Positions 35,865-45,097 of a stretch of 64,000 nt of DNA are shown here, piece after piece; the stretch's first letter is position 1, and every line of letters begins with the position of its first letter. The position numbers and the translations under genes were made by a program. The DNA comes from an uncultured Alphaproteobacteria bacterium. Lineage in GTDB: Bacteria; Pseudomonadota; Alphaproteobacteria; Methylaequorales; Methylaequoraceae. The notes under the pieces were generated by a model that was given only the letters and a program-made list of their open reading frames with translations, was not told the origin of the DNA and ran no database searches. Location: NCBI GenBank assembly GCA_902618535.1, contig CACNAV010000004.1, positions 1-64,000 of the forward strand, given 5' to 3'.

Positions 35865-36365
35865 CTTTTTTATAAAATTTATGTACTCAGGACTTAACCA
35901 ATCAACATAGCCTTTAACTTGAGCGACTTCTTCAAAATTCTTGTTGATAACAACTGTGGTTGGCATGACTTTTATCTCAAATTTATCTGAGACTTTTAGC
36001 TTCTCATCGTTAAGTACTGACAAGCCACTTATCTTATTTTTTTTTAAAAATTTTGGAACAGTTTTCTTTACATTAAAATCAACCGAGAAAAAATAAACTT
36101 CAATATTATTTTTAAATTTTTCTTTTAATTCTATGAGTTCGGGAATTTCTTTAATGCAAGGAGCACACCAGGTTGCCCAGAAGTTCAATAATAAAACTTT
36201 ATTTTCAGCATTTGATATAGTTTTTTCAACATCGTTAATATCTTTAACTAAGAAAGTTTCAACTTTTTTTGGATCTTTGATTAATAGTTGTTGATTGTTG
36301 TTATCTGAATAAGATAAATTTGAGAAAAATAAAAATGAAAGAAATACTATCTTATTAATATGCAT
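35856..36365 (-). CDS. tlpA: TlpA-like thioredoxin-fold protein
   Basis: A 169-residue exported thioredoxin-fold protein. An N-terminal signal peptide (KIVFLSFLFFSNLSYS) is followed by the active-site motif FWATWCAPC and cis-proline region VMPTTVVI. This fits the TlpA/ResA group, periplasmic thiol reductants involved in cytochrome c or copper-site maturation. Single gene, 22 bp from the divergent argH. Confidence 0.8.
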   Translation of the reverse strand: MHINKIVFLSFLFFSNLSYSDNNNQQLLIKDPKKVETFLVKDINDVEKTISNAENKVLLLNFWATWCAPCIKEIPELIELKEKFKNNIEVYFFSVDFNVKKTVPKFLKKNKISGLSVLNDEKLKVSDKFEIKVMPTTVVINKNFEEVAQVKGYVDWLSPEYINFIKKLL

Positions 36366-36387
36366 TTAATTTAAATAGAGAAAATTA

Positions 36388-37776
36388 ATGAAAAAGTCAA
36401 CAAATCCCATTTGGGGAGGAAGATTTAAAAACAGTAATTCTGAATTATTAAAAAAAATTAATAACTCAATATCTTTCGATTATGAATTAGCATTTCAGGA
36501 TGTTAAGCTTAACAAAGTCTATTCAGAGGCTTTATTTAGAGCTAAGGTGATTACAAAAAATCAAAAAGATAAAATTATAAAGGCCTTAAATGAAATAAAT
36601 CAAGAATTAATTAATGAAAAATTTAAATTTTCTGATTCCTATGAAGATATCCATATGAATATAGAAATGGCATTAAAATCTAAAGTTGGTGAAATCGCTG
36701 GTAAAATTCATACAGGAAAATCAAGAAATGACCAAGTAGCAACTGACTTAAAAATGTGGATTAGAGAAAAATTAAATGAAATTATTAAAAGAATTAAACA
36801 AATTCAAAAAACAATAATAAGAAAATCTGAAGAAAACATGAATGTAATAATGCCTGGGTTCACTCATTTGCAAAATGCACAACCAGTCTTATTTTCACAT
36901 TATTTAATGTCTTTTTTTGAGATGATTAACAGAGATAAAATAAGATCCCTTCAGCTTATTGAAAGTTTGAATGAATGTCCACTTGGTTCAGGTGCTCTCG
37001 CAGGAACCAATTTTTTTGAAATTGATAGATTTTATATTGCTAAACAATTAGGATTTAAAAAACCTACTGAAAACTCAATTGACAGTGTATCGGACAGAGA
37101 CTATGTAGTAGAATTTTTAACAATTCTTTCTCTGATTAGTATGCATTTTTCAAAATTATCTGAAGACTTTATAATTTGGGCTAGTAGAGCATTTGAATTC
37201 ATTAAATTTCCTGATTCTCTGTGCACAGGTTCTTCAATAATGCCTCAAAAGAAAAATCCAGATGCTGCAGAACTTATAAGATCAAAAACGGGAAGGGTTT
37301 TTAGTTCACTCTCTAATTTGCTTATTATTCAAAAAGGTTTACCAAGTGGATATAGTAAAGATTTACAGGAAGATAAAGAACCGACTTTCGATGCATATTA
37401 TTCGATTGAAATAATTTTAAATGTTGCTAATGAAATGATAAAGTCTATAAAAATCAATAAAGAAAGGATGTATCTGGAGGCAAACAAAGGTTTTACAACT
37501 GCTACAGATTTAGCGGATTGGATGGTAAGAAAACTTGGTTTGTCTTTCAGAGATGCCCATTATAAAACTGGTAAAATTGTTTTATTGGCTGAGAAAGAAA
37601 AAAAAATGTTGCATCAGTTAACTTTAGACAGTCTTAAGAAAATAGAACCTAAAATAAATAAAGATGTATATGATATAATATTGCCAGAAAAGTCAATATT
37701 TCATAAGAAATCATATGGGGGAACCTCTTTAAAAACAGTTGTTGAGGCGATAAAAAGAGCCAAAAAAAGAATATAG
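36388..37776 (+). CDS. argH: Argininosuccinate lyase
   Basis: A 462-residue enzyme of the fumarase/aspartase fold. Conserved regions: IHTGKSRNDQVATD, the family signature GSSIMPQKKNPD with catalytic Ser, and GFTHLQNAQPVLFSHY. It splits argininosuccinate into arginine and fumarate in the cytoplasm. It heads an operon with lptM and lysA, a common alphaproteobacterial order. Confidence 0.96.
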   Translation: MKKSTNPIWGGRFKNSNSELLKKINNSISFDYELAFQDVKLNKVYSEALFRAKVITKNQKDKIIKALNEINQELINEKFKFSDSYEDIHMNIEMALKSKVGEIAGKIHTGKSRNDQVATDLKMWIREKLNEIIKRIKQIQKTIIRKSEENMNVIMPGFTHLQNAQPVLFSHYLMSFFEMINRDKIRSLQLIESLNECPLGSGALAGTNFFEIDRFYIAKQLGFKKPTENSIDSVSDRDYVVEFLTILSLISMHFSKLSEDFIIWASRAFEFIKFPDSLCTGSSIMPQKKNPDAAELIRSKTGRVFSSLSNLLIIQKGLPSGYSKDLQEDKEPTFDAYYSIEIILNVANEMIKSIKINKERMYLEANKGFTTATDLADWMVRKLGLSFRDAHYKTGKIVLLAEKEKKMLHQLTLDSLKKIEPKINKDVYDIILPEKSIFHKKSYGGTSLKTVVEAIKRAKKRI

Positions 37777-37778
37777 AA

Positions 37779-37898
37779 ATGAAAATTTTTTTGAGTTTAA
37801 CCCTTATTTTTTTTACTTTATTTAATGTTGGATGTGGTAAAAAGTCATCGCTTGAACAGTATCCCGAGTTTAATGAATATAAAGAACAAATTAACTAA
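37779..37898 (+). CDS. lptM: Small LptM/YifL-type lipoprotein
   Basis: A 39-codon gene between argH and lysA. It encodes MKIFLSLTLIFFTLFNVGC followed by GKKSSLEQYPEFNEY and a stop. The hydrophobic signal ends in a lipobox (NVGC) with lipidation Cys19, and C-G-K-K right after it is the LptM hallmark. LptM helps LptD mature in the outer membrane. Its ATG is 3 bp past the argH stop and its TAA is 1 bp before the lysA ATG. Location and sequence both match the usual argH-lptM-lysA arrangement. Confidence 0.85.
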   Translation: MKIFLSLTLIFFTLFNVGCGKKSSLEQYPEFNEYKEQIN

Positions 37899-37899
37899 T

Positions 37900-39114
37900 A
37901 TGGAAAAGATTTCTAATTATAATAAATATTTATCATATAAGTCTGGAAGATTAAAAATTGAAAGTATCTTTTTAGATGAAATAGCTTTGAAATATGGAAC
38001 ACCAACTTTCTGTTATTCTGTAAATCAGATAAAAGACAATTTATACAACCTTAAAAACTCATTTTCAAAAATTAAACCACTTATATGTTATGCAATGAAG
38101 GCAAACTTTAATAAAGGTATTGTTAAGCTAATGTCCAAAAACAACCTTGGTGTAGACGTTGTTTCAAAAGGGGAGTTAAAAGAATCTTTAGAATGTGGGA
38201 TTAAAAATAATAAAATTGTATTTTCAGGGGTTGGAAAAACTGATGAAGAAATAAATTTTGCATTAAAAAATAATATTAAGCAAATAAATGTTGAAAGCGA
38301 AGAGGAGTTAGAAGAAATTGGAAACCAGGCAAAATCTTTAAAAAGAAAAATAAATATTAGTTTAAGAGTAAATCCTAATGTTGATGCACTAACACATGAT
38401 AAAATTTCTACTGGAAGATTGGAAGATAAATTTGGAATAAGTAAAGAGAAAGTTGAAAAGGTTTTTAGAAATCACAAAGATAATAGATATTTGAATATTA
38501 ACGGATTATCAATTCATATTGGATCGCAAATTTGTAAAATAGAACCATTTAGACAAGCTTTTAAAAAGATTAGAAATCTAGTTTTATCATTAAAAAAAAA
38601 AAATATTTTGATAGATTCATTAGACATTGGTGGAGGAATAGGAATTATTTATGATGTAAATAAAGACAGAATTTTTAAAATTTCTGATTATGCAATTTTA
38701 GTAGAAGAAAACTTTGCTGATCTTGGTGTTGAAATTATTATTGAGCCAGGAAGATTCTTAGTGGGAGCATCAGGTATATTAATTTCAAAGGTGATCAGAG
38801 TAAAAAAGGGAGAAAAAAAAAATTTCTTAATTGTAGATGCAGGAATGAATAATCTCTTAAGACCATCTCTTTACAACTCTAAACATTCAATTTTTCCGGT
38901 TAAATCAGGCAAAAAAAAAATCGAATACGATATAGTAGGTCCAATATGTGAAACAAGTGATATTTTTAGAAAAAGTTATTTACTTTCCAAACAAGAGAAA
39001 AATAATTTAATAATTATTTGTTCAGTTGGTGCATACGGTTCGTCAATGTCTTCAGATTATAATTTAAGAGGATTAGCTAATGAGATTTTAGTTGATGGTA
39101 ATAAGATTTTATAA
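37900..39114 (+). CDS. lysA: Diaminopimelate decarboxylase
   Basis: A 404-residue PLP enzyme of the alanine-racemase fold. PLP lysine lies in CYAMKANFNKG, with SIHIGSQI, DIGGGIGI, EPGRFLV and the C-terminal GAYGSSMSSDYNLR. It makes lysine from meso-diaminopimelate. The ATG at 37900 is chosen because upstream codons in this frame overlap lptM and align with nothing in the family. Confidence 0.94.
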   Translation: MEKISNYNKYLSYKSGRLKIESIFLDEIALKYGTPTFCYSVNQIKDNLYNLKNSFSKIKPLICYAMKANFNKGIVKLMSKNNLGVDVVSKGELKESLECGIKNNKIVFSGVGKTDEEINFALKNNIKQINVESEEELEEIGNQAKSLKRKINISLRVNPNVDALTHDKISTGRLEDKFGISKEKVEKVFRNHKDNRYLNINGLSIHIGSQICKIEPFRQAFKKIRNLVLSLKKKNILIDSLDIGGGIGIIYDVNKDRIFKISDYAILVEENFADLGVEIIIEPGRFLVGASGILISKVIRVKKGEKKNFLIVDAGMNNLLRPSLYNSKHSIFPVKSGKKKIEYDIVGPICETSDIFRKSYLLSKQEKNNLIIICSVGAYGSSMSSDYNLRGLANEILVDGNKIL

Positions 39115-39119
39115 AAAAA

Positions 39120-39764
39120 ATGCATGAAATTATAAACTTAAAAAATGTCTCTTTAATTCTTGAAAAAAAACAAATCTATAACTTAAATTTAAGAATTACT
39201 AATGGTGATTTCTTTCTTATTAATGGAAAGAACGCAACTGGTAAATCAACATTATTAAAATTATTTTGTTTAAAGATTTTGCCGACCAGAGGTAATTTTT
39301 ACTTAAATGATAAAAATATAGGGCTGAAAGATAAAAAGTTAATTTTGGAGTATAGAAAGAAGATTGGAGTAATATTACAAAATGACTACTTAATACCATT
39401 TTTTTCAGTCTATGAAAATATTGAGTTAGCTAGTGAAATACAAAATTATAAGAGTGATTTTAACTTAAGAATTAACCAAATCCTTGATTGGTTAGATTTA
39501 AAAGAAATTGAAAATACTAAAGTAGATAAATTATCAAAGGGCGAAAAACAAAAAGTTGTGATTGCAAGAGCACTTATTAATAAACCAAATATAATTATAG
39601 CGGATCAGCCTGAAAATTTTCTTGATAAAAGTACTGTTAAAAAGGTTTTTTTTCTTTTTGAATCTTTGAATAAACAAGGGACGACCATAATTATTACATC
39701 AAATTTAGAAAAGATAATTACAGTTAATTACAAAACTATAAATCTAGACCAATCAGAGAGATGA
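39120..39764 (+). CDS. ftsE: FtsE-like ABC ATPase with degenerate catalytic motifs
   Basis: A 214-residue ABC protein followed by ftsX with a 4-bp overlap. Walker A GKNATGKST (36-44), Q-loop Q87 and signature LSKGEKQ (138-144) are present, so ATP binding looks intact. Walker B is IIIADQPEN: residue 163 is Gln where the catalytic Glu belongs. The switch region is ITSNLE, with Ser194 where the His belongs. The YbbA ATPase in this same window keeps both. FtsEX acts at the divisome through EnvC-type amidase activators. Here it may bind ATP but hydrolyse it poorly. Confidence 0.82.
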   Translation: MHEIINLKNVSLILEKKQIYNLNLRITNGDFFLINGKNATGKSTLLKLFCLKILPTRGNFYLNDKNIGLKDKKLILEYRKKIGVILQNDYLIPFFSVYENIELASEIQNYKSDFNLRINQILDWLDLKEIENTKVDKLSKGEKQKVVIARALINKPNIIIADQPENFLDKSTVKKVFFLFESLNKQGTTIIITSNLEKIITVNYKTINLDQSER

Positions 39765-40660
39765 TTAATTATAAAAATGTTTTAAAAAATATTCTGTTGA
39801 AAGAGGAAGAAAATTTTTTTCATGGGTTGTCATTTATTATTACAAGTTTAATAGCTGTTCATATTGTTATATATTTTAATTTTTATAAATTTTCAAGTAA
39901 TTGGATTGAGCTAGAGTCAAAAAAAACAACATTCATAGTTACAAACAATTTCGATGAAAAAGAAATTCCTCTAAGTGTAAAAGAAAATATTATTGATTAC
40001 CTTTTTAAAAATGACAAGTTAGAGAATTTTAAGATTTTAGAGCCTAATATTATCAAAGAAAGTCTTGGTTTAAGCGAAGTAAGAAATCTTTCTGGTTTAA
40101 ATTTACCTTTAATTTTCCAGGTTATTTCTGATAAAGATCTAGTGATTGATGAGGTTTATAATAACTTACTAAATATATCTGAAAATAGGTTGGTTGAAAA
40201 ACACCAACATGAAGATCAGTTATATGAAATAGGTATGATAGTAAGTAGAATCAAATCTATAATTTTTATAATGTTGCTATTTGTGCTCATCCTTTTCTCT
40301 TTTTTAGTAATGAATATAGTTAAGGCAGCTCTTATTGCGAACCTAAATTTTGTGAGTATGCTACAAGTCATGGGTGCTAGTAGTCTTGACCTTGCTAAAA
40401 ATATTTCTTTAAGTATTTTTAAGAAAATTCTACCTGGAACCTTACTCAGTTTAATTTTTATTTTTTTGATAAGTATAATTTTGATAAGAATTTTGGGATC
40501 AAATTTTAATTTTTTTGATTCTACATATTTTTCACAATTACTAGTATCTAATTTTTTTTTATTGCTAGTATTTATGATTATCTTTACGCTTACTTTTTTA
40601 TTTTTTTTAACAACATATTTGTTTAATTTTTTTGAGAACAGATTCTTTGAAAAGTTTTAA
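39761..40660 (+). CDS. ftsX: Cell division protein FtsX
   Basis: A 299-residue permease-like protein: one N-terminal TM helix, a periplasmic domain of about 125 residues (the extracellular loop that binds EnvC-type activators), and three C-terminal TM helices. The FtsX-block residues LNFVSMLQVMGAS are conserved. It pairs with the FtsE-like ATPase upstream. The next gene starts 29 bp before its stop. Confidence 0.82.
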   Translation: MINYKNVLKNILLKEEENFFHGLSFIITSLIAVHIVIYFNFYKFSSNWIELESKKTTFIVTNNFDEKEIPLSVKENIIDYLFKNDKLENFKILEPNIIKESLGLSEVRNLSGLNLPLIFQVISDKDLVIDEVYNNLLNISENRLVEKHQHEDQLYEIGMIVSRIKSIIFIMLLFVLILFSFLVMNIVKAALIANLNFVSMLQVMGASSLDLAKNISLSIFKKILPGTLLSLIFIFLISIILIRILGSNFNFFDSTYFSQLLVSNFFLLLVFMIIFTLTFLFFLTTYLFNFFENRFFEKF

Positions 40661-41231
40661 AAAAATTTTTGATTTTTTTTTATTTTTGCTGCTAGCTGGG
40701 TTTATTTGGTGGACTTTACTATTATTCCATACCTTTCCCAAGAAACTCTATCTTAACAATCCCTCTGAAACATCAGAAAGCACAGGAATTGTTGTGCTTA
40801 CGGGTGGAAAAAACAGAATTGAAAAAGGAGTGGATTTACTTTCTAAAGGATATGGTAATAAACTTTTAATATCGGGAGTTTTTATGCCCTCAGAAATTGA
40901 GGCAAAATTTAGTCTTGAGAAAGAAAAAAGTGAGTTATTTAAATGTTGCGTATTTTTTGATGAAAGATCGAAAAATACATTAGAGAATGCAGTAGAGGTA
41001 GATAAGTGGATTAACCAAAATAAAGATATTAAATCTATAATTCTTGTAAGTTCATACTATCATTTACCAAGATGTATAATGATTTTTCAAAAAAAAATTA
41101 GATCTAAAGTGAAAATTTATCCGAAACCTGCTGTTCAAAATGCCAATTTTAGAAACCAGTTTTTTTTTCATTTAAGATTAATAATTTCTGAATATTTTAA
41201 AGTAATATATACAATAGTATTTATAAGATGA
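40632..41231 (+). CDS. YdcF/ElyC/SanA-family (DUF218) envelope protein
   Basis: A 199-residue protein with an N-terminal TM helix (about residues 13-33) and a periplasmic DUF218 domain: IVVLTGGKNRIEKG, LLISGV, RSKNTLENA and the VSSYYHLPR motif. DUF218 proteins such as ElyC affect peptidoglycan and lipid-carrier metabolism. Start TTG at 40632 overlaps ftsX by 29 bp; TTG at 40647 is an alternative. Coupled to plsC by ATGA. Confidence 0.78.
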   Translation: MRTDSLKSFKKIFDFFLFLLLAGFIWWTLLLFHTFPKKLYLNNPSETSESTGIVVLTGGKNRIEKGVDLLSKGYGNKLLISGVFMPSEIEAKFSLEKEKSELFKCCVFFDERSKNTLENAVEVDKWINQNKDIKSIILVSSYYHLPRCIMIFQKKIRSKVKIYPKPAVQNANFRNQFFFHLRLIISEYFKVIYTIVFIR

Positions 41232-41932
41232 GAAAAATAAGGACCACTTTTTTTTATTTCTTCTTTTATACTTGGACAATAATATTTTTTATAGTTTTTT
41301 CTCCCGTAAAATTTTTTACAAGAAATTTTGTAGTAAAGCTATCAAATTTATGGTCTTTAATCATTAATTTCCTTTGTGTACGGATTCTTGGAGTAAGTGT
41401 CATTGTTTACGGAAAAAATAATATACCTAGGAATAAGTCAATTTTAGTGGCTAGTAATCATCAATCAGCCTGGGAAACCTTTTTTTTTACTTTTTTATTT
41501 AATGATCCCATTTTTATTTTAAAAAAAGAATTAAGGTTTATTCCGATTATGTCATGGTATTTTAATAAGCTTGGTTTCATTTTCATTGATAGAAGTAAAG
41601 GATTAAATTCGTTAAAACATATCATTAATTCAATCAAAAAATTAAAAGATAAAAGCCCAAAAACCTTTATTATTTTTCCAGAGGGCACTAGGCTGTTACC
41701 TGGAGAAAAAAAAGAGTTGCTAGCTCCTGGTGTATTTGCCATAAGAAAAATATTAAATTTACCTGTTATACCCGTCACACATAATTCAGGAGAATATTGG
41801 CACAATAAAAAGTTTTTAAAAACTCAAGGAACTATTCATGTTAAAATCTTTCCGGAGTTAAAAAGTAAAGATAAGGAAGTGTTTTTTAATAAATTAAAAG
41901 ATTGCTTTTATTGTAAAAAATCTAGCCAGTGA
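41228..41932 (+). CDS. plsC: 1-acyl-sn-glycerol-3-phosphate acyltransferase
   Basis: A 234-residue PlsC enzyme: N-terminal membrane segment (about 10-45), motif I SNHQSAWET (H-X4-E, a variant usual in alphaproteobacterial PlsC), FIDRSKG and motif III FPEGTRLLPG. It makes phosphatidate from lysophosphatidate at the inner membrane. Final gene of the lysA-ftsEX-DUF218-plsC run, tail-to-tail with tyrA, overlapping 11 bp. Confidence 0.88.
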   Translation: MRKIRTTFFYFFFYTWTIIFFIVFSPVKFFTRNFVVKLSNLWSLIINFLCVRILGVSVIVYGKNNIPRNKSILVASNHQSAWETFFFTFLFNDPIFILKKELRFIPIMSWYFNKLGFIFIDRSKGLNSLKHIINSIKKLKDKSPKTFIIFPEGTRLLPGEKKELLAPGVFAIRKILNLPVIPVTHNSGEYWHNKKFLKTQGTIHVKIFPELKSKDKEVFFNKLKDCFYCKKSSQ

Positions 41933-42800
41933 TTTTGAGAATACTTTTTCTAATTTCCTTGTTTTTTTTTAAGATATTAAAAATCTCTTTTTCTTCGCAA
42001 TTCTTAATAAAATTTTCAAGAATTTTTATGTCAGAAGAAAAATTTTTAAGAGTTTTTAATAAATATTTTCTGTTATGAATAAAAATATCAACCCACATCC
42101 TTGGGTCTGAAGAACCGATTCTTGTAAAATCACGAAAACCACCAGCAGAAAAATTTATTAATTCTTTTTTTTTCTTAAGGTCAATTTTAAAAGCAGTGCC
42201 TACTATAGTAAAAGCTATTAGATGAGGTAAATGAGAAGTTATCGACATTATTTTATCATGCTGATCTGCGGACATTAAAGATATTTTTGCACCAATTTTT
42301 TTCCAGATATTTGAAATAATTGATATTTGTTTTTTTTTTTTATTAATTGGAGTAAGGATGCACCACTTATTCAAAAACAAGTTTAGTTTTGCTGACCGAG
42401 CACCAGAGTGTTCAGTTCCTGCAATTGGATGGCCAGGTATTAAAAAGGATTTTTTCTCGTATAGTTTAACTGTTTTTTTGGAAAAGCAATTTTTTACAGA
42501 ACCAACATCAGTAACAATACTATGGTCCGATAAATAAGGAAAAATTTGGTCAGCAATTGAATCTATCAAACTGACTGGAGTACATATGAAGATTACATCA
42601 CTTCTTCTTATTTTTTTATCAATTTTTAGTCTTCCTTCATCAATTGATTTATTGTCAATTGCATCTTTTATATTTTTTTTAGAGATATCAATTCCAACAA
42701 TTCTTTTGGTAATTTTTTTGTTTTTGAGAATTAGGCCTAACGAAGCTCCTATTAATCCTGGTCCAATTATAGTTATTTCTTTGAATTTTAAGTTTTTCAT
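41922..42800 (-). CDS. tyrA: Prephenate/arogenate dehydrogenase
   Basis: A 292-residue TyrA: NAD(P)-binding GPGLIGASLGLIL at residues 13-25, catalytic His in SHLPHLIA, GHPIAGTEHSGA substrate loop, and the C-terminal helical dimerisation domain with GGFRDFTRI. Lacks a fused chorismate mutase or ACT domain. It forms an operon with hisC upstream (4-bp overlap); HisC-like aminotransferases may also transaminate tyrosine precursors. Confidence 0.93.
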   Translation of the reverse strand: MKNLKFKEITIIGPGLIGASLGLILKNKKITKRIVGIDISKKNIKDAIDNKSIDEGRLKIDKKIRRSDVIFICTPVSLIDSIADQIFPYLSDHSIVTDVGSVKNCFSKKTVKLYEKKSFLIPGHPIAGTEHSGARSAKLNLFLNKWCILTPINKKKKQISIISNIWKKIGAKISLMSADQHDKIMSITSHLPHLIAFTIVGTAFKIDLKKKKELINFSAGGFRDFTRIGSSDPRMWVDIFIHNRKYLLKTLKNFSSDIKILENFIKNCEEKEIFNILKKNKEIRKSILKITG

Positions 42801-43897
42801 AATTTTCTCATAATTAATTGTAGTGTATCTACAAAAATATTCATTTCAGAATCTGTTCCTATAGAAACTCTAAAAAACTTTCTTAGACCATAGTTATCTA
42901 AGTTTCTAATAATTATTTTTTTTTTTAAAAGTTCAGATATTATTAACTTTTTTTTATGTTGTTCCTTAACCTCTACGAGTATGAAGTTTGCGGAGGTTTT
43001 ATATGCTTTTAATCCAAAAGAATTAATTAGAGGAGGCAATTTTTTTTGCCATTTCTCATTGTGGTTGATAGATTTTATTAAAAATTTCTTTTCTTTAAGA
43101 ATCATTGAACCCACTTCTTGTGCTATTGAATTGACATTAAATGGCCCTCTAATTTTTTCCAAGATTTCAATTATTGACTTCGAGCTATATGCCCAACCCA
43201 AACGCAAACCAGCAAGAGCATAAATTTTTGAAAAAGTTCTTGTTACAATTATATTAGGAAATTTCTTCACTAAATCCAAACCATTGGAATAATTTTTATT
43301 CGTGACGAATTCGGAATAGGCTCCATCAATAACAATAATCACATTTTTTGGGACATTTGAAATAAATTTGATTAATTCATCTCTTAGAATAATGGTTCCT
43401 GTTGGGTTGTTTGGATTTGCAAAGAAAATAATTTTTGTTTTTTTCGTTATGAGACTTAATATATTTTTACAACTAATATTAAGTCCATCCGTTTTGGCGG
43501 TTAAGACCTTAGCTCCAGAAATTTTAGCAACTATTGGGTAGTAAATAAAACCATATTGGCTACAGATAATCTCAGAATTCCCATCCGAAAAGGCTTGAGC
43601 AACTAGTGATAAAATATCGTCAGAGCCGTTACCACAAATAATTTGAGAAAAATTAATTTTAAAGTTTTTAGAAAGTGACTTTTTTAAAATATTTGAGTCA
43701 CCATCGGGATAGAGATTAAATTCTGAAACAAGTCTTTCAAATATAGCTGAAACTTTTGTAGGAACTTTGAAAGGAGATTCGTTAGAAGATAATTTGATAA
43801 CATCACTTTTACCATTAATTAATGATTCTCCAGGAATGTACTTTGCTATTTGATTAATCGTTGGTTTAACAATCTTTGAAACAATCTTTTTTTGCAT
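42797..43897 (-). CDS. hisC: Histidinol-phosphate aminotransferase
   Basis: A 366-residue class II PLP aminotransferase: SNESPF near the N-terminus, GNGSDDILSL, ANPNNPTGT, PLP-binding lysine in TRTFSKIYALAGLRLGW and a late RVSIG. It works in histidine synthesis, and with tyrA next to it may serve aromatic amino acids too. Divergent from metX with 78 bp between. Confidence 0.92.
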   Translation of the reverse strand: MQKKIVSKIVKPTINQIAKYIPGESLINGKSDVIKLSSNESPFKVPTKVSAIFERLVSEFNLYPDGDSNILKKSLSKNFKINFSQIICGNGSDDILSLVAQAFSDGNSEIICSQYGFIYYPIVAKISGAKVLTAKTDGLNISCKNILSLITKKTKIIFFANPNNPTGTIILRDELIKFISNVPKNVIIVIDGAYSEFVTNKNYSNGLDLVKKFPNIIVTRTFSKIYALAGLRLGWAYSSKSIIEILEKIRGPFNVNSIAQEVGSMILKEKKFLIKSINHNEKWQKKLPPLINSFGLKAYKTSANFILVEVKEQHKKKLIISELLKKKIIIRNLDNYGLRKFFRVSIGTDSEMNIFVDTLQLIMRKL

Positions 43898-43924
43898 AAT
43901 CGCATACTATCAAATAAATTTATT

Positions 43925-43952
43925 TTGACTACTAATCCAACATAGTTATGAT
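43925..43952 (+). promoter_or_regulatory. Sigma-70 promoter of metX-metW
   Basis: TTGACT at 43925-43930 and TATGAT at 43947-43952 with 16-bp spacing, close to the housekeeping consensus. Predicted start near 43959 leaves a leader under 20 nt, too short for a SAM riboswitch. Confidence 0.6.
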
Positions 43953-43975
43953 TTCTTTTAAATCAAAATAAAAAA

Positions 43976-45097
43976 ATGAAAAAAAAAAAAAATATTAAAA
44001 GAATTCACATCTCCGAACGGCTTAAATTAGATTCTGGTAAGACTTTACCAGAGTACGAAATTGCATACGAAACTTACGGTAAATTAAACAAAACAAAAAG
44101 TAATGCAATTTTTATTTGTCACGCTCTAACGGGCGACCAATTTTGTACTTTAAAAAATCCTATAAACAATAAGAAAGGTTGGTGGAATTCTCTGGTTGGG
44201 CCTGGAAAAGTAATTGACACTAATTTTTTTTTTGTAATTTGTAGTAACGTTCTAGGTGGTTGTATGGGTACAACTGGTCCAGAATCAATAAATCCAGAAA
44301 CCAAAAAACCCTACGGGTTGGGATTTCCTGTAATCACAATTAACGATATGGTTAAAGTACAGAATAGGCTTGTCGATGCTTTAAATATAAAGAAGTTATT
44401 TGCCGTTATCGGAGGGTCAATGGGTGGTATGCAAGCATTAGAATGGGCTACATCTTTTGGTCATAAGGTTCATTCCGTTATACCAATTGCCTCGTCCTAC
44501 AGACACTCTGCTCAAAATATCGCTTTTCATGAAATAGGTAGGCAGGCTATAATGGCAGACCCTGATTGGAACAAGGGTGCGTACTATCACAAGAAAAAAT
44601 ATCCAAAAAGAGGATTGTCTGTAGCTAGAATGATTGCACATATAACTTATTTGTCTGAATCAGCATTACAAAGAAAGTTTGGAAGAAATCTACAAAACAG
44701 TAAGTTTTTCTCATTTGAGTTTGAAACTGAATTTCAAATTGAGAGTTATTTAAAACATCAGGGTATTTCATTTGTTGAGAGATTCGATGCCAACAGTTAT
44801 TTATATATCACGAAAGCCATGGATTATTTTGATCTTTCTGTAAAAAAAGGAGGTTTGAGAAAGGCTTTTAGCGATAAAGACCTATGCTATTGTTTTATTA
44901 CATTCTCGTCAGATTGGCTTTTTCCAACCTCAGAAACAAAAACTATAATACAATCTATAAATCAATATAATACCAAAGTAAGTTTTGCTGAAATAAAAAC
45001 TGATAAAGGGCATGATGCTTTTTTACTAGATGAGCCAAACTTTTACTCCACACTTAAATCTTTTATAATAGGTCAAAAAAAAAGGCTTAAGATATGA
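43976..45097 (+). CDS. metX: Homoserine O-acetyltransferase
   Basis: A 373-residue alpha/beta hydrolase-fold acyltransferase: FICHALTGDQ, nucleophile Ser in GGSMGGMQALEW, SSDWLFPTSE for the Asp and DKGHDAFLLD for the His. It activates homoserine with acetyl-CoA (possibly succinyl-CoA, not decidable by eye) for methionine synthesis. Coupled to metW by a 4-bp overlap. Confidence 0.93.
   Translation: MKKKKNIKRIHISERLKLDSGKTLPEYEIAYETYGKLNKTKSNAIFICHALTGDQFCTLKNPINNKKGWWNSLVGPGKVIDTNFFFVICSNVLGGCMGTTGPESINPETKKPYGLGFPVITINDMVKVQNRLVDALNIKKLFAVIGGSMGGMQALEWATSFGHKVHSVIPIASSYRHSAQNIAFHEIGRQAIMADPDWNKGAYYHKKKYPKRGLSVARMIAHITYLSESALQRKFGRNLQNSKFFSFEFETEFQIESYLKHQGISFVERFDANSYLYITKAMDYFDLSVKKGGLRKAFSDKDLCYCFITFSSDWLFPTSETKTIIQSINQYNTKVSFAEIKTDKGHDAFLLDEPNFYSTLKSFIIGQKKRLKI

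Noticed and set aside
37825-37899. Upstream start for lysA giving 25 extra residues
   Set aside because: Those codons overlap the lptM reading frame and encode nothing like a LysA N-terminus; the ATG at 37900 fits the family.
43898-43975. Possible SAM riboswitch upstream of metX
   Set aside because: A good sigma-70 promoter at 43925-43952 leaves a leader under 20 nt, too short for any known SAM riboswitch, and no pseudoknot elements are visible.
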